Below, in pieces: positions 11,822 through 22,043 of a DNA stretch of 64,000 nt. Origin of the DNA: Chlorokybus atmophyticus (taxonomy: Eukaryota; Streptophyta; Chlorokybophyceae; Chlorokybales; Chlorokybaceae); contig RHPI01002069.1 of the NCBI GenBank assembly GCA_009103225.1, forward strand, positions 62,001 to 126,000. Direction: 5' to 3'. Position numbers and translations under genes: made by a program. Each line of letters opens with the position of its first letter. Position 1 is the first letter of the stretch. The notes under the pieces were generated by a model. It did no database searches. It was not told the DNA's origin and was given only the letters and a program-made list of their open reading frames with translations.

Positions 11822-14800
11822 TATGCTTGTAGAGTTTGCAGAACCGGGCTCTCCCATGATATCTACATCGTATCATCCTGCCACTGCATGCACGCGTTCT
11901 TGCGCTTTCTTGCCGATACACTGCCATGGTAGCTGTCAACTGTGAGTACTGCACTGGGTCAGGCGTCGGGGCTGTGCAGACTGAGTGTCCGATTGCGTTC
12001 ACACTGGCGTGCGGCCTGCGCTTGTCAGGCTGTCTGATCACAGCATGGTCGGGTGTGGGTTGGAGATCTGGTGCAGTAGAGGGGAGCCATGCTTGGCTGA
12101 GATCCATTGCAGTCTGCTTAAGTCCCCCCTGCTGTGAACGCGAGACCTTGGATGTATCAGGCGTGACTCATTGACTCTCTAGAAGACTGTACTACTTTGG
12201 GCACAATGCAGGGTCACAACATCACGCACACGCATCTATCACGCACATGCACGCACGCACAAGAAGACATAATAGACGATAGCGTTGCAGGTAGGCAAAC
12301 CTACATCCCGTAACAAGGTTGGTGCGTCATTGGTATTTTTGTGTTTTGCATGAATGCCGAGCATGTGTTATTGGCTTGCCAAAATGCTGTCATTTAACAC
12401 AGTTAGCCACTAGTTGGCTTAGGGTTATTACGAACGTAACACAATAAAGCCACATTGCCTTGTGGTAGTATTTGTGCAGGTGATGCCTCTTTGCCTGCCT
12501 ACCTGCCATTCTCAGCTCTGCTTGCCCTGCGCATGCCAGTCATGTCAACGTCTATCAGTCTAGTGTCTAGCAGTCCTCTCTCCCTATAATCTCTCCATAT
12601 GTACAAAATGGTATGATGTTGTCACACTGCGCATCCGCTCCCCATCACATGGTCAAGTACATTCACTTGTGTATATAGGTTGTCACATATGCAGCATGCG
12701 GTCAGGCGCACACGGCGCATGTGCAGATAGTCAAGATCCGTGCATGCGTGACTGACAGAGGGGCCGCATTAATATTGAACAGTGGAGTGAGGAGGAGTAG
12801 AGGGTAGGCAACATGCAGACACGTAGTCCGGTCGTCGAGTATGTGCTGCAAGTTGTGGTGAGTTGCCAGTTGCCCGTTGTTGCTAGATTGTTGCATGCTT
12901 GCTTTGAATCTTTTATACAAACATCCGCTATCCATCTAGGCAAATGCCACGTCCGCCTTCGTGGTTGGGGGTCCTTGGGCTACTACCGGCACCGACGCTC
13001 CTCGGCTTGGCGATCATTTGCTCGATCCATTGCTTTATGTTTGCTGCAAGGCGCAACCCGGTGGCAATAAAGGTGCACAAAACCTCCAAGTCTCGTCAAC
13101 CGCTAGCGTCTAGCGTTCAATAGTCTATCATCCGTTGTGGTTGTATGAATGAAGTATTGCTCTAGATGCAGTGTCACCGCCAACCTTACCGCTAGTCAGC
13201 GATGACGCGCATTATGTAGCGAGCCTCGGGGTCTCCCAACACAACATGCGCGCGATTGGGCAGCCCCTCCTCCCCCCGTTAGGCTTGCTGCTGGTGGCGT
13301 TCACAGATCTAGTGTGGAGCAGTTTGCTTGTGGAGCGGAGCTGGTCGTCCTGTCCTACTGTTGTTGTGATGACGATGGTGATGATGTGACATGCTGCGAG
13401 GCTATTCAGTGTGCGGAGCGGCGCTGTCAGTAGGCGGCAGCAGCATGAAATGTTGCCCAGGCAGCAGCGCAAGCCTCGTGGTAGGACTGGCCNATATGGT
13501 CGATTTGTGGTTACTCAATGTACCTTCCCGTTACATATGGTGTAAGCTAGGGCTATCGCATTAATTCACTTCATGCAGTGTGCATATAGCAACAATTGCA
13601 AATGGATATATGCCATGGTTGAAATAAAGCGCTCATATTGCAAGCAGACATCGCAGGTTATATGCATATGACCCTGCTTAAACGCTGGTACAACAAACAC
13701 CGCATGAGTGTGTACTGACTCTAGTTGACCAACCGATCACTCGGTTATCGTTTACGTAAGGATAGCGTGCACAAGTGCGTGAATAGCAACACTCGTAACA
13801 AGAGAAAGACACAACCACATGTGATGTGATGACATGAGCGTTCACATCTGATATAGTAACTTGTAATCATCCTTTTCATTGCTCTAAGTGAATATGCGAC
13901 AAGCGTGTCTCGCTAATGTTGCACAACTTGTATTGCACATCTACGCGTCGCTACACAAATGTGCATAAGCATAACCAATATGTGTATGATAGCTTTCAAA
14001 GGACGCTAGCTGCAGCTCACTTATATAGAGATGAATTTGAATTTAAACATTCAATGTGACATACCTTCGGGTAACATCGTAACACTACAAGAGTAAGCGA
14101 CGAGGTTGCTGCAAGGTGTGGTGGCCCACGAACTTAAAGCTCCACTCATACGAATCAAGGGCGAAATAGATGCGGAGGGTTGTGTGGGCAAGCACTTGGC
14201 CGGTGGTGTCGTGTGTGGTACACACGATGTCGTCTGCAATGGCGCATCGTGTGTCGTGTGTGTGCAACTATGTCATGGTATGGTGTGATAGCGAGTTACC
14301 ATGAATTCCCTCTTGCATTCCCTCTTTTGTGCACACGCAATACCGACACTTGAACATTTGTAAATATAGTAGTGAGTTTGTTGCAGAGCCGCCATAACTA
14401 GTGACTAAAACAGTATGTATTGGGTTGCAGGTGGAAACAGCTGCGTTACCTGCCACCAAAGTTTGTCGCCCTCTTCAGCTTGCAACTATTGGTGTAGAGC
14501 CAGTGCATTACTTTACTTAAACCAATTATGATATCATAACCCCATGACATTGCATGAATTCCTTGGCCGTAGCTCAACAAGCTAACACGCAGGAACGCAA
14601 ATGCACTAACAAGCCCTTCAATGCTACAGTACATGTGCCCAAGCAGCAGAGTGGGTGACAGTTGTAGCAAAAGCAGCAACAAGAACGTCACATTACAATG
14701 CCCTGGACCACAGGAGTTCACAAACCTCCACCAGACGCATTCACAGTAGCAGACAGCATATATCATACTGGGCGCCGCGTGCTGTCAGGACCCAAAGTTG

Positions 14801-15013
14801 AGTCAATAGTACGTGTGCCTGCTTGTCTGCATTGCTCCAGGTACATATCGCACACCTTAACATGCAACCATGTAATCGTATCGCCAGTGAGTGGCGCTCG
14901 TGATGTTGCTGCGACATGAACAGCAATAGCTCCACCACCTCACGTCGTAGCAGACAAGCTTGCCTCGCCAACACGCAAAAAACAAAAGCTACCATGCCAC
15001 CTTTGTCAGATGA
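11822..15013. other. Gene-poor stretch with an assembly join
   Basis: No gene could be supported. The stretch contains the second copy of the 215-bp block (13278-13492) and a single N at 13493. Sequence right of the N is less GC-rich than the left side. One exon-like frame on the minus strand (about 14093-14215, containing VLAHTTLRIYFALDSYEWSF) looks protein-like but joins nothing I recognise. Other frames are short. Confidence 0.5.
13278..13493 (+). repeat. Exact second copy of the 8308-8522 block, ending at a single N
   Basis: All 215 bases match the upstream block and the copy ends directly at the ambiguous base at 13493. This is the pattern left when a contig end is placed twice, so it may be an assembly artefact and not a biological duplication. 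Confidence 0.85.
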
Positions 15014-16834
15014 CTACCTGCGCCTGTCTCTGTACGGACTGCGACTTCTGCTTCTATGCCTTGAGCGCTCCCGTTCTCTATCGCGGTAACTACTACTCCT
15101 GTCATTATCCCGTCTGCCATCTCGATCATCGCGATCTTCTCTGCGTCTGTCCCTATTTGGCGACCTGTCGCGGTGATCTCGTTCGCGTGACTGCTCACGC
15201 TCGCGATGCCTCTCTCTGTCACGCTCTCTGTCGCGATCCCTTGAAGGCTCTCTTTCACGCCCTCTCTCACGCTCTCTCTCACGCTCTTTGTCACGCTCCT
15301 TCTCGCGCTCCCTTTCTCTGTCTCTGTCTCTATCTCTCTCGCCATCAACCTCCTTGCTGCGCACCTTAACATAATCTTTGGCTGATGCAGACGACGGCCT
15401 GGGCAGGGGCGGTGTGGTTTTGCGCATCATCTCCGCGCGTCGCTCGGGAGTGGGCTCCACCGCGTTGCTACGGTGAGGTGCGCGTTGGCCCATAGACACA
15501 GATAGCGCTGCTTTCACCGAGGGCGGTCTGCGGATGGGCTCTTCTGTGCCTCGGCGGCTGGCAGCACCCGTGCCGCCGCCCCCGAGTGCCTTGGTGGGCA
15601 AGCCGAGAGACTCCAATGTGGTCGTGATCTCGCGCACCACCAGCACGGGTATGCGGGGAAACAGCGTCTCAAAGTAGTACTGCAACACAGAAGCGCACAG
15701 TTCAGAACCAAAGGAGCATAATGTCAAACCTGCTTACTGCTAACTACACAAGGTGCCTGCGGGTTGTGACGGTCACCTGAGCAACATCACAGCGCCTTCA
15801 GCCCGTAGGCCTGGAACAAGATAGGGAGTGCAACCTCTTTGTAAGAATGTGCAGAGACAGCATGCGTGATGCAATGCCCTGCTCATCAAACAAATGCCAG
15901 CAGTTGTGATTCATTACCTGATCAAGCAGCAGATCCCGAGCGTACACCCCAATTGTTGTGGAACGCGCATGGGGACTGGGCTGGATCTCCTGCACCGCAA
16001 GCGTGTCATGTCAGCATACCAACACAACAGATAGTTGCCAAATCAGAATGATAAATGCCACAAGCGTACCTCAGGGTCTTGCATGTACGGCTTATACCAG
16101 CCCCAAAGTTTTTTGGGGTCGCACACGTAGCGGAGGTACAGGAAACCAGTCTGCAACAAAGGGTTCAGCAAGTAGCACATCTGTATTATGTGAGCATATG
16201 CGAATCCTTTTTCCGGAAACCTGCTCTCAGCGTGTTGCATGCTGCTGATGAGAAATTACAGAAAAGGAGGGTACTTACTATAGACATACCGCGCGGATGA
16301 AGGGAGAGTCACCATGATCAAGCAGGGTTCTGATCTGGCCCTCATTGAGACGCATAGTGAACATCCTGTACAGAATGCAGAATGCAGTGCTTGGGCCCCG
16401 ACAATTACCACTCATCCATGGCTCGACATGCTCCACTTGGTTGTATATCTCATCAACAGCTTCGTTGAAAGTCTTCAGTCTGGCAAAGATGTCTCTGTAG
16501 TAATCCTACATGACGCACCAGCAGCATAAGCACAACTCACCCAATAGAGCATGCCCATCAGCTCTGACCTCAACAAACAGTGATGATGGAAATAAACATT
16601 CATGATCTCAACTTAGGCCATGCATGCAACAGTTGCGAAAAACTGGCCAACAAGCAGAAAGGTCAAGTAAGGTGCTGTACACACACTCACCGACTCAAGG
16701 ATGTTGGCCTTGAGGACACTTTCTACGTTAAACGTACTGGGATTGCCATAAATGTCCATGTCTGTCAGCACGCCGCCTGCAGCCCAGCGCTGCTCGCGCT
16801 GCTGGTACTGGTACGGCGGCGGCGGCGGCGACGG
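15014..16834 (-). CDS. PRP38-type pre-mRNA splicing factor with RE/RS-rich tail
   Basis: Supported exons are 16691-16834, 16290-16505, 16070-16150, 15918-15989 and 15014-15679, all in phase; about 393 codons. The PRP38 domain is clear: NPSTFNVESVLKANILES, DEIYNQVEHVEPW, GPSTAFCILYRMFTMRL, LLDHGDSPFIRA, GFLYLRYV and YFETLFPRIPV. PRP38 proteins are spliceosomal factors needed for activation of the B complex. The last about 110 residues are almost entirely RD/RE dipeptides and end in SRSRSPYRDRRR, as in PRP38B/SR-related proteins, implying nuclear-speckle localisation and phosphorylation. The 5' end is not resolved: no in-frame ATG precedes a stop upstream of the acceptor at 16835-16836, so at least one further 5' exon is expected, within about 300 bp on GC-rich sequence. 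It is head to head with the uL4c gene. Confidence 0.85.
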
Positions 16835-17297
16835 CTGCACACGACGCCAACTACGCGGCTGGGAACCCTAAAATGTAACCCCAAAGGTGGTGACTGGCGC
16901 AAGCAGCCGTAAGACACCTGAATTGCTCCTGCCTCCCCAACACCCAGCGCAACGCCTCCGCTTCCACCGCGCAACCACCCGCCGCCCAGGCCAGCGCTGC
17001 TGCAACCGCCGCCTCCTCCGGCAACCACAACGTCGACACTGACCACAGCAACTGATGTCACCGACAACGTCGACGCAGCGCATGGTCAGCTGAGCAACCG
17101 CGTAAGCGAACGTTGTTGAAGCAGCCACGCTAGTTGGCTTGAAGTGACTCCCACCTTAGGTGCGTTCAAGTGTTGAGACTAACGTCATCTGGCGGCGAGC
17201 AACCCTGCGACGGATAAGGCGGCATTAGGGTTTGGGGCGGCGGCGGAGCCACGTGGCGGCGGCGGCGGGAAGGGCGGAGGTGTCGCAGGCCGTAGCC

Positions 17298-18707
17298 ATG
17301 GCGTGCGCTCCGTGCAAGACAGGGGTCGCCACATGGACGGGTTTGAGGCGGGTTGATACACAGCAGCCGCAGGCTTCAAGGCTGAGGGGCCCCGCTGCAT
17401 CGGCGGCGCCGGTCCGCAGGGCCTGCGTTGCAACGGCTGCTGCTGCTGCTCCTGCCGTGGACATCATCTCGTTTGAGGGTACCAAGATCGGTGAGGAGAG
17501 CATCGCCCTGAGGGCTGCCCGCCCGGGAACTGCCTCTGCTGTTGTGCACCGGGGGCTCGTTGCAGAGATGGCTAACAGGTGCGGTTTTACGGCTGTGACC
17601 TCGGGAATGGATTGAATGCTTGTAATTCCTTTGCATTGTATTGCCATTATCTTCTTGGTGCTGGTTTGGTACATGTTTTCTTGCGTGTGGAGTGGTGCTT
17701 TGTGGCCTTATGCACCATGACGATGTGCCAACTGCAGCCACAACTTTTTAGTAGCTGCAGTACGCCTATTGCATCACGTCATTGCATGGTAGCCACAGTG
17801 GGCCTGCCGTTGCATGGCATGGTAGCCACAGTAGCTTTCCTCCGTGTCTGGAAACGAACGGAATCGGTCCGCATTGGGTTGGGCTGCATACCTTGATGTA
17901 TGTTAGGGTACGAAGTTGGGTCCACAATTTGCCAATATGCTGACCTGTCTGTAACAGGCGCGCTGGCACAGCAAGCACCTTGACACGAGCTGAGGTGCGA
18001 GGCGGAGGCAGGAAACCTTACAAGCAAAAGGGTACTGGCCAGGCGCGAAGGGGTAGTGAGACGTAAGTTGACCTCATCGCATTGATACTGCGTGTTGTTT
18101 ACCAAATTGCAAATGTCTCAGTTGATGTTGTTGCGCCAGGTCGCCACTGATCAAGGGTGGAGGTGTGTCGTTTGGGCCCAAGCCAAAGGACTGGAGTGTC
18201 AGGATGAACAGGAAAGAGAAGAAGCTCGCCATCAGCACTGCACTTGCTAGCGCGGCTGCTGACATGATTGTTGTGGAGGACTTCAGCGACAAGTTCTCGG
18301 TTCCAAAGACCAAGGAGTTTGTTGCTGCTCTCAGGCGATGGGGCGTTGAGGAGGGTGAAAAGGCATTGCTTGTCACAACGGAAAATTTTGACAATCTCTA
18401 CCTGTCAGCGCGCAATGTTGAGACAGTAAGCTACGGGGTTGTTGTGCTGACCCTTGTGCGCAGGGTTTGCATTATGAGTTGCGACTGCTTGCTTTATACA
18501 ATGGCATTCTTGTTGTATGTTTATCTGTTGTTGGTGGCTCACATGGTACATTGCTAACAGGTGACGCACTGCACTGTCGACAACATTTCCCTGTACAATG
18601 TCCTGTACTCGGACAAGATTGTTGTCACCAAGAGTGCGCTGGAGCACATCAAGGAAGCATTTGCTGAGCAAAGCACCGCAGATCAAAGCACCGCAGATGA
18701 GAGCTAG
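17298..18707 (+). CDS. RPL4: Plastid 50S ribosomal protein uL4 (L4), nuclear-encoded
   Basis: Four exons: 17298-17578, 17958-18062, 18140-18425, 18561-18707; 819 nt, 272 aa. The N-terminus (about 1-55) is rich in A, R, S and T and lacks acidic residues, a typical chloroplast transit peptide. The mature part carries the uL4 signatures: [38 protein letters not shown] and [20 protein letters not shown]. uL4 binds 23S rRNA domain I and its loop lines the peptide exit tunnel. The bacterial-type sequence and transit peptide support the plastid ribosome and not the cytosolic one. The C-terminus carries a short repeat ([11 protein letters not shown]). An upstream ATG-less frame is open, but the ATG at 17298 gives the best targeting peptide. 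Confidence 0.92.
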
Positions 18708-19514
18708 AAGACTGCCCCCTACTTGACTGCCGTCTTCATATACATTTTACCAAGGCAATGCGGACTGCATTGCATGTCTGTGAGATGCATTCTGCCTGTG
18801 TTTCGTGGAAGGTTGCACAAATCAAACATATCTAACCTGCGCAGCGGGATTCGCATTTAGCTTGACAGCAAGCCAGACACGTATGGCTGTGCCAGTTGCA
18901 TGTCGTCACATTGTCATGCCAACTGTTGTGGACCAAAACTTCTGGTGCACGTAGCTCAAGCATCTTGCTGGTTCTATTTGTGCCGTGATGACCAAAACAC
19001 ACTGCAGGCCAAACACTCCCTCTCAGCTTGGCGCACACTAGCAGAGCATTGGCATGCAAATGTCAGCCAACACATAATGGGCCATTACTCGCGGCATCTG
19101 TTTCATGCTGTGTCATGCTGCGAAGGATTTCTCGGAAGGAATGAGTACGTGCACTGAGCAGTATGGTGCTTGCAAATCAGTCTGTATAGGTGCGAAGACT
19201 TCATGTCTGGAATGTGAGCATTGGCAACATTGCTCAATCACTTCCCATGCGCTTTGCTATGCAACCAGAACTCATTCTCGTGCGTGTCAACTGCACACTG
19301 CACCAACGATGAATGAGATTCGGGTCAAACATGCGTGTACAAAACGTGCAACATGCATAGTGTGCATGCAACCAACCAGCAGTAGTATGTGTGCAATTGC
19401 CATTACGCTCTCAAGATGTAACACTGCAGCCAGTTTATTGACAGCTACACAATTGTGTCTCAATGCGATACTTGCAGTTTTGCTAGTAAAGTATTTGGCG
19501 CTTGCGCCAGTCAC
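18708..19514. other. Intergenic sequence between uL4c and the OEP24 pseudogene
   Basis: No gene was found. Open frames in this stretch are short and lack family resemblance; the first part is presumably the 3' UTR of uL4c. Confidence 0.5.
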
Positions 19515-20610
19515 CAGCAGTCTCAAGGCCCGGCATGGTCTCAAATGATGTCTTTGTAGGCGAGAACGTTGGCTATTGATTCTCTGTGGCCAGCGGCAGA
19601 GTCGAAGTCACCTATGTCACACGTGGAGCAACCACATTTGTTACTTACCGCATACATGTACTGTACTTGCATGTACATGCATCAAGTGGTTGAGAGACCC
19701 AAGCTTTGTCAGCATGCCTCTCAATGACAATGCTCACCGACAATGTGCCGCTCCTGGTGTTGGTCCAGTTGAGTGCGGCATCCTTTGTGCCAGAGTTGTA
19801 CGACAGTTTCACTTTGTCATGGGGATGCGTCTGGCGTGTCCAACTAACACTCCACGCCTCCTTATCAAAGTCATAAGCGGGCTCAAACTGCAGACGACAC
19901 ACCACAACTGTTACCACAAAACAACAGTGGGAGTATCAATGTCAAATTGCAGATCTCACCAAGTTGCGGTCATCCGCCAACCAGCTGTACTTCTTGTCAA
20001 ACTTGTCAGTGTTGATGTTGTACTTGACAGTGGCAGAATTGGCGTTCTTGAAGGCCACAGCAGCCGTGAGTGAAGCAGTGCCCTGTGAACTCACCAATGT
20101 GATGTGAGGCTCCAAGCAACAACCAACCGTGCAGCTTGGGGTGAGCTCCAGCAATGCCTTATACGCGTGTCACACCTTTTTCTGGTTGTTGGCAAGTCAG
20201 CTTCATAGTCTGCTTGCAACGAATAACAGCTGATGACTGCAGCGAAGCCGCCAGCGCCTTGGCTGCTGCATCCCATTCTTAAGAGAGCGACTGCAGCATA
20301 AAATACAAGAGCAGTGAGTATGACACCAAGCAGAGGCTGCATAGTTTACTGCATGATACTATTGTCAAGCATAATCTTACTCCGCAGCTGCGTCCCACTT
20401 ATAAGAGAACGACTGCAGCATAAACGACAAGAGCAGTGAGTATGACACCAAGCAGAAGCTGCATAGTTTACTGCATAATACTATTGTTAAGCATAACTTA
20501 CTCCAGGCTTCTACACTGCGACCTTGAAGTCATGGAAGTCGTCAAGCTCGTTGAAGTGCTTGTCCAGCAGCGACAGCTTGAGGGTCACATTATCGGACGG
20601 TGTACACCAG
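19515..20610 (-). pseudogene. Decayed inverted copy of the plastid OEP24 gene
   Basis: On the minus strand this region matches exons and introns of the intact OEP24 gene at 40230-41522, including FDKEAWSV.WTRQTHPHDK and NANSATVKYN blocks that are almost identical. It is broken: the codon after KVAV is a stop (20513-ish, GAG to TAG), the exon beginning TCG CTC TCT reads TAA at the next codon (about 20278-20283), and the last exon reads ENQ then TAG (about 19575). The segment holding intron plus start of the SFSYEWD exon is present twice in tandem (about 20265-20395 and 20395-20515). The 5' exons corresponding to the first 25 residues were not found. It therefore cannot make the pore protein. 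Copy number and orientation (about 21 kb away, inverted) point to a segmental duplication, not retroposition, because introns are kept. Confidence 0.85.
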
Positions 20611-21197
20611 CTAGTGAGAGCAAACAACCACACCGGTTCAGGAAGTAAGCAGTTCAGGCAGAAAGCTTCATATGAGCAAACTGAATGTCGCAGTGATCAG
20701 CTCTTGGCTTCTCATCTTCTAACTGTCTGGCCGCCTCACTGGCTTCCAATGGTGTTGATTTTGCTGGAGAAGATCAGCTTGGCCGTTGCCTTGCGTCGGT
20801 CTGTTTCTCTCTGACCTTAACAATTGGAGCTGCTGTTTGTACCCAATGCAGTAGCACATGACAGCATCACGACTTCATGCTTCTTACCTATAACCGCCGC
20901 CGCCACCGCCGCCAGCGACTACATAGCAAGTCGCTGGTGGCAAAGGGTCATTTTTTCATCCGCCGTTGCGCATGCGGGCGGCCGGGTGGGCGGGGTTGCG
21001 GGCAAGGGCGGTGTGGGTAGCGGGAGCGTCGATGGCCGCTCCCATAGGCCAGGACGTCGTCGTCGGCGCTGGGGGTGGCGCCGCGCTTTGCAAAGCGCCA
21101 TTTTTCCGACAACCTGCCCAATGTTCGGCGCAGCGTCGGCTGAGCCGCACCTAAGTGCGCTGCAGCTTGCACCCGCAACAGGAGAAGGAGGAGGCGC

Positions 21198-21685
21198 ATG
21201 GGCGTAGGTCGTCCTTACAATCAATCCGTCGGGTTACCAGTAGTAGCGGTCGCCGCTCGACGCAGCCACTGCCTCTCGAGCAGGATCCACAGGAGAAGGA
21301 GAACGAAATGGAGAACCCATTCGCAATCTTTAAAAATTTGGCTCCTGTCGTCAGCGTTTGTGTCATGGTGAGTGGCTAGAGCGGGTTTACTTGTAATTGC
21401 AGTTTGTTATTTCTAGTGGTTTCCAGTTTAGTAGTCACATTGCTGTTGGCGCAGGTCTATGGATTGGCCTTTGGGTGGTCTCGCCTGGACGCGAAGTTGA
21501 CCACACTCCACACTGCCTTGACCGCACTCGACTCTACCGTAACAATTATGCAGAACGATGCAAAGGAAAGCCGCAAGGAGATTCTGAAAGCTATTGACTC
21601 CAATGTGATAGAGACCATTGGTGTTTTGAAGGGGGTCCTTTTGCTCAAGGACATTAGGGAGGTTCAATGTAGTATGAACTGTTGA
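21198..21685 (+). CDS. Possible small single-pass membrane protein with coiled-coil tail
   Basis: Two exons, 21198-21367 and 21403-21685, would give 150 aa in frame. The N-terminus is basic (RRSHCLSSRIHRRRRTKW), followed by a long hydrophobic run across the splice junction (LLSSAFVSCLLFLVVSSLVVTLLLA) and a heptad-like segment of about 70 residues (LDAKLTTLHTALTALDSTVT and following). I do not recognise the family. The intron would be only 35 nt, shorter than others in the window, so the junction may be wrong. The second exon alone is convincing as coding because of its hydrophobic and heptad pattern. Confidence 0.4.
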
Positions 21686-22043
21686 TTTTAGCTTGTATGT
21701 AGCATTGTGGTGTAGAACCTTGTATGAATGCTAGGCGCGCAGTTGCAAAGTATTGCTCTAGATGCAGTGTCTGTGAAAGGATTTTCGCATTCTCATTTTC
21801 GCAATTTCGTAGACACATATGCAACATACCATCTCTGCACATAGAGCTACCGAGCAATTCCGTCTCCATGTTACTTGAAGAACAAGTACTTTGCAGGTAT
21901 AACCACTTCAAACTACACGAAAGCGGGCTATGTACAGGGCGGATTACCTGGACCAAGCGTAGCACATTGACAAGACTATGCTGTACGCAAGGGAGAAGGT
22001 GTACAACCTACAGCTATATGTACATGCAGTCAAACCAGCGACA

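Noticed and set aside
15010-15369. Plus-strand Cys/His/Leu-rich frame (MTTCACLCTDCDFC...)
   Set aside because: It is the antisense of the Arg-Glu/Arg-Asp repeat tail of the PRP38-type protein.
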